Shown piece by piece: positions 1 through 11,294 of a DNA stretch of 64,000 nt. Within the stretch, counting starts at the first letter, position 1, and the number at the start of each line of letters is the position of its first letter. The notes under the pieces were generated by a model that did no database searches, was not told the DNA's origin, and was given only the letters and a program-made list of their open reading frames with translations. The stretch is taken from positions 1,549,949 to 1,613,948 of the forward strand of contig NZ_JARKMX010000008.1 of assembly GCF_029360705.1 (NCBI RefSeq), in the 5' to 3' direction. The DNA is from Paraflavitalea pollutisoli (GTDB lineage Bacteria; Bacteroidota; Bacteroidia; Chitinophagales; Chitinophagaceae). Position numbers and translations under genes: made by a program.

Positions 1-428
1 ATTCCTCTACATCGGAAAATTGAGGTAATGATAATCAATCAATTAGTTTAATTCACCCCTACGCAGGCCTACTACTTCGCCATTTTCTGGCGTATAGTTG
101 CCTGTTTTTGCGGCTACAATAGGCCTACCAGATCGTCCCCCCTCATTTAACAGAATACCCCACTTGCATCAAAAGAGGCACTACAGGAGACCTGGTAATA
201 CTGGGTGTTTGGGTAGCGTGGTACATCATACATTACATCATGCTCTACCCTACCACCCGTCGTCAGATAGCATGTTCAACCCGGCAACCGGGGAGCGGTA
301 TAGATAATATATATAAGGAGTAAAAGAGACGGTGCCACGACATGATTGAGGTCGATGCGAAAAGTACGGCAGTATGGCAATCACCGGGGCATTGCGTCCA
401 TACAGAACAAATCTGGAAAAATGACTAA
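1..428. other. No supported gene at the left edge
   Basis: Short open frames exist on both strands, but none has recognisable domain content or a convincing start. A minus-strand run of about 41 codons ending in TAA at 43-45 has protein-like composition and could be the tail of a decayed gene, but nothing upstream continues it. I see no terminator, RNA gene or repeat that can be defended. Confidence 0.4.
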
Positions 429-1181
429 TTAAGCTCCCCAAACCCGCATACAACGCACAGCCCCACCACGCACGACCACAGGCTTATCGCCCTCCTGCCT
501 TACAAACTCAACCCCCAACAGCCAAAAGCTCAGTTCACCCGGCTTCGGCACAATACCATGATCGAAGTCGAAATCGGCTCCGCTTTTCCGGCCAATAGCT
601 GTCATTGGCCCAACTCGTACGGCCCGTGAATACGTGTGTTTATCAAAGTCGACAAAGATCATCGCCGACACCATCCGGAAATGGGTAGCCAGCTTGGGCA
701 CATTTTTATCGGCACGCCGCAACCGGAATCCCGGCACAGAGATCCGGGCCTCGTCACGGCCTGCCGGTACACGATCACGCAGGTTCAGCGGCAGCAGCTC
801 TTCCAGCGGTAAGGACTCGTTGAATTCGAATCCTTCCAGTACAGTAAGATCCCCGGCTTCCACACGGCGGTAGCCCCATTCATTCACCGCGTCCGACTGG
901 ATCGCCCGCAACAGCCAGGCATTGATACGCCCGGTCAGGCTGCGTCCCTCCACACCTGCCAGCAGACGATCCATGGCGTACCGGAAAGTACGGGTCGCCT
1001 TCCCCGACGTCTTGAATTCTGCCGCCGCCCGCCGTGAGTTGGCAAAGTCCTCCCCGTCTTTCAGCCGGCATGGCCGCGGACCGCTTTTTTCTTTCACATA
1101 GGTTTCACCATGCTCTCCGCGCACGAACGTAAGCCCCCCCACCGAGCCACGCAATTTCAAAAGACCATCTAATTTTGCCAT
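429..1181 (-). CDS. Conserved protein of unknown function, MAKL family (copy A)
   Basis: A 250-residue protein with no recognised enzymatic domain and no signal peptide or membrane segment. The frame is open to 1286, but the ATG at 1181 is preferred because its product starts MAKLDGLLKLRGSVGGLTF. That matches the start of the protein encoded at 51283 (MAKLLPNGKLSGSIGNITY). The two align along their length: an SR..x.EF block near residue 50, an R.L.GR.N block near 80, then SD..x..G.RR and a G.L..L..F.F.E block near 110. The family looks like the Bacteroidota hypothetical proteins that occur in several copies per genome, but I cannot name a function. It stands alone, with no co-directional neighbour within 500 bases upstream. 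Confidence 0.7.
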   Translation of the reverse strand: MAKLDGLLKLRGSVGGLTFVRGEHGETYVKEKSGPRPCRLKDGEDFANSRRAAAEFKTSGKATRTFRYAMDRLLAGVEGRSLTGRINAWLLRAIQSDAVNEWGYRRVEAGDLTVLEGFEFNESLPLEELLPLNLRDRVPAGRDEARISVPGFRLRRADKNVPKLATHFRMVSAMIFVDFDKHTYSRAVRVGPMTAIGRKSGADFDFDHGIVPKPGELSFWLLGVEFVRQEGDKPVVVRGGAVRCMRVWGA

Positions 1182-1637
1182 AGGATAAAGTTTCTGCAAT
1201 GGTACGATTCCGGCAGGGCGGGTTCCAAATTCTTGAACCATTTTGATCGTTTTTGAACCAAAATAGACTGACATGCAACACAGCACCGGTCACCTCGGCA
1301 AGTCTATCCACGCCCCTAACATACCCGTAAAAGATCATAACAGACGAAGTAATAAAAAGTAGGTAGTAACTGTATATCTATAATATAGCGCTCCCCTAGT
1401 GGCTTAATTGATGATACATATCAGCGGGTAGTCAACGCCGGGTCAACTCCATGTCAACCCCATGTCCCGGAAGGTGAAATGCAGGCGGGGCGCGGATTCA
1501 CGTTATCCACAATTGGCAAACGCAATCCCATGGCGGGTTTGATCGTTTGAGAGAAGATATTTTGGAGAATTCCCGGCATAAAGCGAAAGCAGTAAATAGA
1601 TGAGTGAAGATACAGTCACCCTACCCCCCATTGCAAA
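1182..1637. other. Non-coding stretch upstream of the MAKL-family gene
   Basis: It lies upstream of the minus-strand gene starting at 1181 and holds no credible reading frame. A short direct repeat of GTCAAC units is visible around 1429-1465. Long non-coding leaders precede both copies of this gene family (compare 50607-51282). No promoter can be fixed with confidence. Confidence 0.4.
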
Positions 1638-1665
1638 AAAAACGCGGCAAATCGGCCGCGTTTTT
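1638..1665 (-). terminator. Rho-independent terminator of the antitoxin-like gene
   Basis: An 11-bp perfect stem (1638-1648 with 1655-1665, core CGCGGC/GCCGCG) and a 6-nt loop, flanked by A and T runs so it could act on both strands. It lies about 30 bases past the stop of the minus-strand gene ending at 1697. Confidence 0.75.
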
Positions 1666-1696
1666 CAATAATATCTACCAACCCATGTGATGCATC

Positions 1697-1900
1697 TTAC
1701 ATAAACCCGTCTTCGATCATCCGGTTCATCTCGTCCACATCGTTCGTCGACCAGGTAGCAGTTGCGCCTCTTCCCCCTTGCTGACGCAGAGCAAGAACCT
1801 TATGCTCGTTCACGAGCCTTTCCAATGCATCCAATAACCCCTCGTCTTCAATGTGAAGGATCTCAGCGATCAACTGTAGTTTTTTATCGGCATCCGGCAT
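1697..1900 (-). CDS. Small antitoxin-like protein, no partner visible
   Basis: The 67-residue product from the ATG at 1900 begins MPDADKKLQLIAEILHIEDE and continues with an amphipathic helix (LLDALERLV). This resembles the N-terminal helices of small Bacteroidota addiction-module antitoxins, which usually start with a KKL.LI..L...ED pattern. The frame is open to 1945, but the upstream codons look non-coding. A cognate RelE/ParE or PIN toxin would normally overlap or follow, yet a terminator comes 30 bases after the stop and no toxin-like frame lies on either side. Function is therefore inferred only from N-terminal resemblance. It follows the ArsR/SRPBCC pair on the same strand after a 67-nt gap. 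Confidence 0.45.
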   Translation of the reverse strand: MPDADKKLQLIAEILHIEDEGLLDALERLVNEHKVLALRQQGGRGATATWSTNDVDEMNRMIEDGFM

Positions 1901-1967
1901 AACGACTGTTTTAGGATCATTCCGATCAAAGATACGAAAGACCACACGCGTAAAGAAAGACCAGCTA

Positions 1968-2474
1968 CTACCCTTCCAGCAGTACCGCTAACTTGTCCAT
2001 CGATGCTTCCAGACCGCCACGTACACTGTGCTTGTTTTCTTCAAAGCTCGCCACCTCGGCATCCGTAGCATCTACCGGGCAACATTGATTGGTGATCGTC
2101 GTGATGCCATCCTGCTCGGTAAACGTGAAGACATTAATGATCTCGGCAGGCCAGTGCGCAAAGAAAGGGGCACGCGTCAAACCACCCGACTCATTGGAGA
2201 AAGACAACGTGATCTCCAAACGATCCGGCCGCTCGATGGCACCATACACCAGCTTAGCCCACATAACCGTATCACCATTTTCCATTTTAAACAGACAATG
2301 ACCACCCGGTTTGAAAGTAAACTCGGTGACCGTCATGGTAAAGCCCATTGGCCCCCACCATGCCGATAAGGCCGCCGCGTCGGCAAAGGCTCCGAATACC
2401 AGGTCACGCGGCGCTTTCACCGCACGCTTCACCGTCAGGGAAGCAGCATTACTTGTTGCGTTTGCTGTTGACAT
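1968..2474 (-). CDS. SRPBCC / AHSA1-type hydrophobic-ligand domain protein
   Basis: A 168-residue cytosolic protein of the START-like AHSA1 family. The N-terminal half shows the usual pattern: VKRAVKAPRDLVFGAFADA, then LSAWWGP, and the strand series up to INVFTFTEQDGITTITNQ. The C-terminal helix is near residues 140-165. Family members bind hydrophobic ligands in a helix-grip cavity; the ligand here cannot be inferred. The start overlaps the end of the upstream ArsR gene by 26 bases, implying translational coupling. ArsR plus AHSA1 is a very common two-gene unit in which the regulator represses its own operon. Confidence 0.85.
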   Translation of the reverse strand: MSTANATSNAASLTVKRAVKAPRDLVFGAFADAAALSAWWGPMGFTMTVTEFTFKPGGHCLFKMENGDTVMWAKLVYGAIERPDRLEITLSFSNESGGLTRAPFFAHWPAEIINVFTFTEQDGITTITNQCCPVDATDAEVASFEENKHSVRGGLEASMDKLAVLLEG

Positions 2475-2799
2475 CTGCTTTCTTTTTTTGTGTTTTTTGT
2501 AAATATTTATCCAGCGAATCGAATTGCTGTTCCCAGAACTGACGGTATTGGTCTACCCAGCTTTGCACCTCCTGTAGCTTATCCAGTTTCGCTTCACAAA
2601 GCCGCTCCCGCCCCTGCTGCATGACCATCAGCAAACCACACTCCTCCAGGATCTTTACATGCAACGACACCGCCTGGCGGGTCATATCGAATTGCTCGGC
2701 AATGGCATTCAGATTCAATGGCTTTGCAGCCACCATACCAATGATCTGCCGCCGTGTAGGATCGGCGATCGCCTGGAATACATCTCTGCGTGTCTCCAT
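2449..2799 (-). CDS. ArsR-family winged-helix repressor
   Basis: A 116-residue protein starting METRRDVFQAIADPTRRQII, the canonical ArsR opening; the ATG at 2799 is chosen for this reason, although the frame is open to 2835. The recognition segment IAEQFDMTRQAVSLHVKILEE lies at about residues 35-56. No CxC metal-binding pair is present, so this belongs to the non-metal-sensing group that is usually paired with SRPBCC proteins. Its gene overlaps the SRPBCC gene by 26 bases. Two GCAAG-N6-CTTGC palindromes sit directly upstream and are the likely autoregulatory operators. Confidence 0.88.
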   Translation of the reverse strand: METRRDVFQAIADPTRRQIIGMVAAKPLNLNAIAEQFDMTRQAVSLHVKILEECGLLMVMQQGRERLCEAKLDKLQEVQSWVDQYRQFWEQQFDSLDKYLQKTQKKKADVNSKRNK

Positions 2800-2805
2800 A
2801 AATAG

Positions 2806-2847
2806 GCAAGTATTTGCTTGCAAATATATGCGCAAGCATTTACTTGC
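2806..2847 (-). promoter_or_regulatory. Paired palindromic operators upstream of arsR
   Basis: Two sites, GCAAGTATTTGCTTGC (2806-2821) and GCAAGCATTTACTTGC (2832-2847), share the pattern GCAAG-N6-CTTGC with centres 26 bp apart. The first begins 7 bases upstream of the ArsR start codon. The position and dyad symmetry fit autorepression by the winged-helix dimer. Binding is inferred, not shown. Confidence 0.7.
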
Positions 2848-2975
2848 ACAAATAAATCTTACCGCATTACGGAAGCCTACACTGCCGAAGAGATATTATA
2901 ACTGATAAAGAAAGGCTCCTGCTGAAGTACAGCACATACAACAGCCCGTACGCGTACACAGCCCACCCTTAAGCA

Positions 2976-3425
2976 TCAAAAGTGGTAACGCAGGATGGGC
3001 TTCTGATTGATCGTATTGTCGAGGAATTCTTCAAATGTTTTACCCAAGAGGTAAATCCCTGCTTCGCAGGACATATAGAACAGGAGGTCAGGGGTGGCTA
3101 GCAGTAAGCCATTATCAAAATGCAAAGTTCCAACGGGATATAAAGTAGTTTGCAGAACACGCTCTAGTGAAAGGAGCTCCTTGGGTTTAGTCATACCGCT
3201 GCCGTTTTCAATATTCAACAATATCTCACCAAACTTTCCATCCGGCATGGAAAACTCCACCCGTATATTCCAAAACTCCTTGAGCAATGCTAATAGCGGC
3301 CCCTCCGGAATAGCCAACCCCGCCCGCTCCAAGTCATCAAACTAATATTCTATATTGATACTTCTGCCTTCGTACCAACCGCACTCATCCATGATGGCTT
3401 CAATCTTTTTATCAGTAAACCCCAT
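2976..3425 (-). pseudogene. SUKH-3-like immunity gene interrupted by an in-frame TAG
   Basis: Reading from the ATG at 3425 gives 27 codons ending in GWYEGRSINIEY. A TAG follows at 3342-3344, and the same frame then continues as FDDLERAGLAIPEGP...LLKEFWNIRVEF to a stop at 2976. Ignoring the TAG gives 149 residues. The GW..GR.I pattern followed by A.....LLKEF is characteristic of SUKH-3 proteins, which neutralise polymorphic or contact-dependent toxins. No toxin gene is nearby, so this looks like an orphan immunity gene that has taken a nonsense mutation. A TTG at 3332 could in theory restart translation, but the N-terminal SUKH strand would be lost. Confidence 0.7.
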
Positions 3426-3565
3426 GATTCAAATTAAGATGTATGCGCCAAAATAGCGCATAACCACTTTATGAACAAATCGCCAACGCCCTCCGCTTGA
3501 TCCGGTCATTTCGCGGGTGATTACCCTTCTGTTCCCGTTCCTATACCGCATACTCTTTCCTTCGT

Positions 3566-3613
3566 TGCCTCTATGCCTGGGTGCCTCGATGCCTCATCGC
3601 CTTTTTCCCTACC
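3566..3613 (+). repeat. Period-8 TGCCTNNN repeat, locus A
   Basis: Six consecutive 8-base units (TGCCTCTA, TGCCTGGG, TGCCTCGA, TGCCTCAT, CGCCTTTT, TCCCTACC) end 19 bases before the ATG of the oxidoreductase gene. The same degenerate octamer recurs at 4492, 11218 and 19411. Confidence 0.7.
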
Positions 3614-3632
3614 TTTATCAAAATAATTCTAT

Positions 3633-4490
3633 ATGCGGGCATTTTTAGGCATGGGCCTCCTGGGGTCCAATTTTGCAAAAGCGCTCTTGAAGAAAGGAGA
3701 AGCCGTTCAGGTATGGAACCGAACCACATCACGGGCAACTGCCCTCGAAGCAGACGGGGCCAAAGCATTTGCCAACGTAGCAGACGCCGTGAAAGGAGCA
3801 GACATCATCCACATCACCGTCAAGGATGACGCATCCGTAGACGAAGTCCTGGCGCAAGCAGCAGCAGGCTTTCAACCCGGTGCCACCATCATCGATCATA
3901 CCACGACATCCAAACAGGGTGCCATCGAACGCACAGCCGCCTGGAAAGCCAAGGGATATACCTACCTTCATGCACCGGTATTCATGGGCCCCTCCAATGC
4001 ACTCGACAGCTCGGGCTTCATGCTCGTCTCCGGCGATCAGGCAGTCGTAGAGAAATACACACCGGTATTGGAAAGCATGACCGGCAAGCTGCTCAATTTC
4101 GGTCCCAACGAGGGACAAGCCGCCGCCATCAAACTCATGGGCAACTGCTTCCTGGTAGCCTTCACCGTCGGCCTCTCGGATACGCTCGCGCTGGCCAAGT
4201 CGCTCGACCTGCCACAAAGCGATGTCACCAAACTATTTGAAATGTGGAACCCGGCCGGTATGTTACACGGCCGTATGAAGCGCATGACCGCCGGCACCTA
4301 CGACCAACCCTCCTGGGAGCTTAACATGGCCCGCAAGGATACCCAGCTCTTCCTCGATCAGGCAGCCAGCACAGGCACCACCCTCACCGCTATCCCGGCC
4401 ATCGCCGAAACCATGGACCAATGGATCGCCAAAGGCGTGGGCGGCAAAGACTGGACCGTCATCAGCAGCGAAAACATTCCCAAGCCTTAA
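3633..4490 (+). CDS. NAD(P)-dependent beta-hydroxyacid dehydrogenase family oxidoreductase
   Basis: A 285-residue cytosolic enzyme of the 6-phosphogluconate/3-hydroxyisobutyrate dehydrogenase superfamily. The nucleotide-binding glycine motif is immediate (AFLGMGLLGSNFAKALLKKG), followed by VWNRT, which in the family contacts the cofactor ribose or phosphate. The mid-segment HAPVFMGPSNA matches the family's substrate-binding loop (usually DAPVSGG), and IKLMGNCFL at about residue 165 supplies the conserved lysine. Substrate is unknown. The start is tight against the Rossmann strand, which is normal for the family. The gene is monocistronic and framed by period-8 repeats on both sides, in opposite orientation. 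Confidence 0.85.
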   Translation: MRAFLGMGLLGSNFAKALLKKGEAVQVWNRTTSRATALEADGAKAFANVADAVKGADIIHITVKDDASVDEVLAQAAAGFQPGATIIDHTTTSKQGAIERTAAWKAKGYTYLHAPVFMGPSNALDSSGFMLVSGDQAVVEKYTPVLESMTGKLLNFGPNEGQAAAIKLMGNCFLVAFTVGLSDTLALAKSLDLPQSDVTKLFEMWNPAGMLHGRMKRMTAGTYDQPSWELNMARKDTQLFLDQAASTGTTLTAIPAIAETMDQWIAKGVGGKDWTVISSENIPKP

Positions 4491-4491
4491 T

Positions 4492-4523
4492 ACAAGGCAT
4501 ATAGGCACAAAGGCAACAAGGCA
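4492..4523 (-). repeat. Period-8 TGCCTNNN repeat, locus B (inverted)
   Basis: GGCA recurs at 4496, 4504, 4512 and 4520, exactly 8 bases apart. The repeat starts right after the stop codon of the oxidoreductase. Read on the minus strand it matches locus A (TGCCTTGT, TGCCTTTG, TGCCTATA). Confidence 0.65.
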
Positions 4524-4617
4524 ATGGAGTACACGAACCCTTTACGAAGAGCCACACCACAATAGCACAGGATTCCTGGCGACAAGTATTTAACGCCCAC
4601 TACTAAAGACCTATGTA

Positions 4618-4657
4618 AAAAACGGCAGCGACCACACCTGTAGTCGTTGCCGTTTTT
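4618..4657. terminator. Bidirectional terminator between convergent genes
   Basis: A 15-bp stem (4618-4632 with 4643-4657, one wobble pair) flanked by A and T runs. It lies between the plus-strand oxidoreductase and the minus-strand LacI gene and can serve both. Confidence 0.85.
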
Positions 4658-4691
4658 ACGTTATACAAAGCTGTATTGCTATTTCATTGTC

Positions 4692-5741
4692 TCACATTTT
4701 CAAGTTACTAGCTACCGGCTGATGCATCACCAACGTCGGCTCCACCTTTTCATGCTGATAGCCCAACGGACCATTCACCACATCACCCTTCTGGTTCAGG
4801 ATACGGATCATCAACTCCATCGCTTTATTGCCCTGACCAAATGGATACTGCTCGATCGACGCCATCGGCGGAAAAGCCGTATAACCCGTGATCGGCAGGT
4901 TGGCATAACTCACAAAGGCGATATCCTTGTTGATGCGGATGTTCTGCTGCTCGGCATACTGCACCGCATCCATGTGTACATAATCATTGAAGCTCACGAT
5001 CGCGTGGGGCCGGTGTTTCAGCGCCAGCAGTTTCCGCATCGCCTCGTGTGTACTCTCGCGCGACAGGTCTGTCGTCTCCACCATCTGCATATCGATCTTC
5101 AGCTTCTGCCGCGACACCCCTTCCAGGTATCCCTTCATCCGTTCCTTACTGGCCGGCAACTTATCCGGACCATTGATGAAGGCTACCCGGCGATACCCAC
5201 GGTTGAACAACCAATTCACCATCTCCGTAGTGCCCTTGTACAGGTCACAATACACTTTATGTACCTGGTCCGTCACCGGTACCCGGTCAAAATACACCAC
5301 AGGAATATCGAACTTTTCCAGGGCCAGCAGGTGATCGTATTTGTTCGTATCCTTCGATAAAGAGATGATCAAACCATCCACCCGTTGCTTTTTCATAGCT
5401 TCTACCACCTGCCGCTCACGATCGGGATTGTCATAGCTCTGACCAAACAGGATCGTATAGTTATGTTCCATCGCAGCCGCCTCGATACCACTGATGGCCT
5501 GACTGAAAAACTCCTCCCGGATATACGGCAGTATCACACCGACGATGAATGTCTTCCGCTGCTTGAAGAAGATCGCCTTGGCATTCGGTTCATAGTTGAG
5601 CTCCTTGGCCAGTTCCTGCACCCGCGTTTTGGTACGCAGTCCGATGCGTGGGTGATCGCTCAGCGCTCGTGACACCGTCGACACCGACACATTCAGTTGC
5701 TTGGCAATCAATTTTACAGTAGGCAGTTTGTGATCCGACAT
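4692..5741 (-). CDS. LacI-family transcriptional regulator
   Basis: A 349-residue regulator. The N-terminal helix-turn-helix reads VKLIAKQLNVSVSTVSRALS with the following hinge NYEPNAKA. A periplasmic-binding-protein-like effector domain starts near residue 65 (FIVGVILPYIREEFFSQAISGIE). The glycine- and aspartate-rich sugar pocket follows (DGLIISLS, VVYFDRV, AFINGP, AIVSFND). It is the last gene of a minus-strand run behind the CBM9-like, DUF3472 and GH2 genes, so it probably senses a sugar released by that set. GCAACCGGTTGC-type dyads lie upstream of the GH2 gene and of two distant amino-sugar genes; this protein is a reasonable but unproven candidate to bind them. Confidence 0.9.
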   Translation of the reverse strand: MSDHKLPTVKLIAKQLNVSVSTVSRALSDHPRIGLRTKTRVQELAKELNYEPNAKAIFFKQRKTFIVGVILPYIREEFFSQAISGIEAAAMEHNYTILFGQSYDNPDRERQVVEAMKKQRVDGLIISLSKDTNKYDHLLALEKFDIPVVYFDRVPVTDQVHKVYCDLYKGTTEMVNWLFNRGYRRVAFINGPDKLPASKERMKGYLEGVSRQKLKIDMQMVETTDLSRESTHEAMRKLLALKHRPHAIVSFNDYVHMDAVQYAEQQNIRINKDIAFVSYANLPITGYTAFPPMASIEQYPFGQGNKAMELMIRILNQKGDVVNGPLGYQHEKVEPTLVMHQPVASNLKM

Positions 5742-5765
5742 GGTACGGTAGTTTTTGGTGGATGA

Positions 5766-6404
5766 TTATACAAAATGCAGGCTGCCAAAAGCCGCCGGCA
5801 AATGAAAATTAGGCGTTGCACTGTCGAGCGGCTGCCACGACAGGTAATGCGGTTCGGGCAACAGATCACCGCATTTGTAAAAATTGCCCCGCAGCCGTTT
5901 ACCTTTCAGCGAAACGGGCTGGTGATGCAGGAATACCGTCAGCGGTATGCAAGCCGTCAGCTCCCAGTGAAACAACTTATCATTCGACAGGCGCCGGATA
6001 TGGCTACTCGTCCCGATCTCCTCCACCACCGGCGCCGGCAGGCGATTCCGTTCATTTTTAGAAGGACCAAAACCCACCAAAGCCGTGCCGATACAATTGA
6101 TCTCGATATTGTAGTAGGCAACCTCATCCAGGGTAATGAAGAACTCCACACAGCTGTCCTGCCACACCATGCCATTCACCTGGTTGGTCACCGCACGAAT
6201 AGTCTTTTCCGTGACATAGTATTTGAGAAAGAGGTGCGCCGGCCCATATCCCAGGGCAAACTGCACCATCGGATGATAGGGATAGCTGGCTGCCCAGGGC
6301 GATTCGCTGATGGAGGTTTTGGGCAACGCATCCAGCGCAACGTCGATAGCCCGGAAATCCTTGACATCCGCTATCGAAATTTCTTTGATAATCAGTTCTT
6401 TCAT
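5766..6404 (-). CDS. CBM9-like carbohydrate-binding domain protein
   Basis: A 212-residue protein that appears to be a single carbohydrate-binding family 9-like (DOMON-type) beta-sandwich. Recognisable pieces are HLFLKYYVTEKTIRA near residue 77, VWQDSCVEFFI near 100 (the D.VE.F pattern of the fold), YYNIEINCIGTAL near 116 and RGNFYKCGD near 180. No signal peptide is visible, so it either stays cytosolic or leaves by another route; I cannot decide which. It lies 24 nt upstream of the LacI gene and 17 nt downstream of the DUF3472 gene on the same strand, clearly in the beta-galactosidase operon. Confidence 0.75.
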   Translation of the reverse strand: MKELIIKEISIADVKDFRAIDVALDALPKTSISESPWAASYPYHPMVQFALGYGPAHLFLKYYVTEKTIRAVTNQVNGMVWQDSCVEFFITLDEVAYYNIEINCIGTALVGFGPSKNERNRLPAPVVEEIGTSSHIRRLSNDKLFHWELTACIPLTVFLHHQPVSLKGKRLRGNFYKCGDLLPEPHYLSWQPLDSATPNFHLPAAFGSLHFV

Positions 6405-6421
6405 ACCTGTAATATACAGTC

Positions 6422-7755
6422 TTAAGGCAATTGTTCCAGGTCGACGACCGGTTGCTGGGCAGCACCCGTTCTAACAAACTGGCTACGGTAATTGGTATAT
6501 GTATTGAAGAATCCACAATTCTGCAAATAGAATCGATCGCCTTCCACACCACCCGCATAATCCTTGCGGTATCCCTTTGCAGCGGTGTTGTCGTAGGTAA
6601 AGCCTGCTTGCGTCAGTTTGATCCAGTTTCCCTGCGCCGTACGGACCCACTGGTTGCCGAAATATGCCTTGCGGGATATCGCACCCTGGTCCGGACTGAA
6701 ATTCTCCAGGAAAGAATGAAAACGCGTCAGGTACTTATTCGTTTTCGGCCTTTTGAAAGAGGCAATCAGCAGCCACTTCGTTTGCGCAGGATCGTAAAAC
6801 CAGGCCGTATACGTTGTATGGTTGTTGTTGTCTGGCACACCCTTCAGCAGGAAGCGGTAGGTAACGCCTGCCTTCCAGGGAAAACGCAGGTAACTCTGCC
6901 CACCCGATCCTTCATTGCCAAACTCACCGGTATGCACGTCAGCCCCTTTCTTCAACATAAGGATACGCTGATCTTCCGGAATACTCTTGGGGTCATCGGT
7001 CGTAAAAGGGCTCCAAACACTAAACAGAATCCTTCTTTCCGTGGCCGAATTCACCTGGATACCGAAATAGCCTTCTCCAAATCCGTTGGCCATATAATAC
7101 GAACCAATCACGTCTTGCCCTTCCGGTACTGTGACCTCATTGTAGAAGTATTCCGCCCGTACGCTGTCGGCAACAGGATAATTCAGGTGAACCGAGGGCC
7201 CCCGGAGTCCCCAGTAGAAGAAATTGCCTTCATTGTTCTTCACATAGGTGGTGGCAGTATTGATCGCCGTTCCACTGATCGCATAATCACTGACGGATGC
7301 AAACGAAGCACCTTCTTTAGAAATACCCACCAGTTTGATGGCGATATAGCCGGTATCTTTCAACTGCCATTCACCGGCAGTAACATACTCGTTGTTCACA
7401 GCACCTACCCAGATCGTTTTCTCTTTCCCGGCAATCGTCATGGACAGCTTACATGCCTGTTGACCCGTTGCTTTCAGCTTCACCAGCATCGAGCCCGGTC
7501 TATTCACCCGTACATAAGTAACATAATACGCACCGGCATCCGTCCACTGCTCGATACCATTGGCGGTCACCCTTGGTTTCTTTTCATTGTTGCTGTAAGC
7601 CCAGGTATTGCCACCCAGTGGCACCTCAATAGCAGCCACATCGGTGTTACCGGGTGGTGGCGGCAAAGTTGCCGGCAACGGACAAGCCTGCAGCTCCTGC
7701 AACGTAAACAACACGGGCAACAGCAAAACGGGTTTCACCAGCCAATTCATTCGCA

Positions 7756-7756
<1 letters not shown>
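6422..7756 (-). CDS. Secreted DUF5077/DUF3472 domain protein
   Basis: About 444 residues. The ATG at 7756 overlaps the TGA of the preceding beta-galactosidase gene (TGATG), which argues for coupled translation; an ATG at 7750 is the alternative. A signal segment follows (MNWLVKPVLLLPVLFTLQEL). Residues about 45-160 look like DUF5077, a carbohydrate-binding-like beta-sandwich. The rest matches DUF3472, with GWxxDQ-type content replaced here by NGFGEGYFGIQVNS, FSVWSPF and the GGQSYLRFPW block. Such two-domain proteins accompany glycan-degrading operons in Bacteroidota. Their biochemical activity is not established, but a glycan-binding or accessory role near the envelope is the simplest guess. 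Confidence 0.75.
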
Positions 7757-11208
<3,452 letters not shown>

Positions 11209-11217
11209 TCACCTGAA

Positions 11218-11273
11218 TGCCCTCGTGCCTCGTTGCCTTTTTGCCTCGTTGCCTCGATGCCTTTATCCCTTTC
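11218..11273 (+). repeat. Period-8 TGCCTNNN repeat, locus C
   Basis: Seven units in register, including TGCCTCGT twice and TGCCTCGA once. The array ends 21 bases before the start codon of the MG2-like gene, almost the same distance as locus A to its gene. It generates spurious upstream start codons in several frames. Confidence 0.75.
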
Positions 11274-11294
11274 TTCGTATATTCATCCCGACTT

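Noticed and set aside
98-307. A 69-codon plus-strand frame at the left edge
   Set aside because: No domain, odd composition and no promoter; looks like chance.
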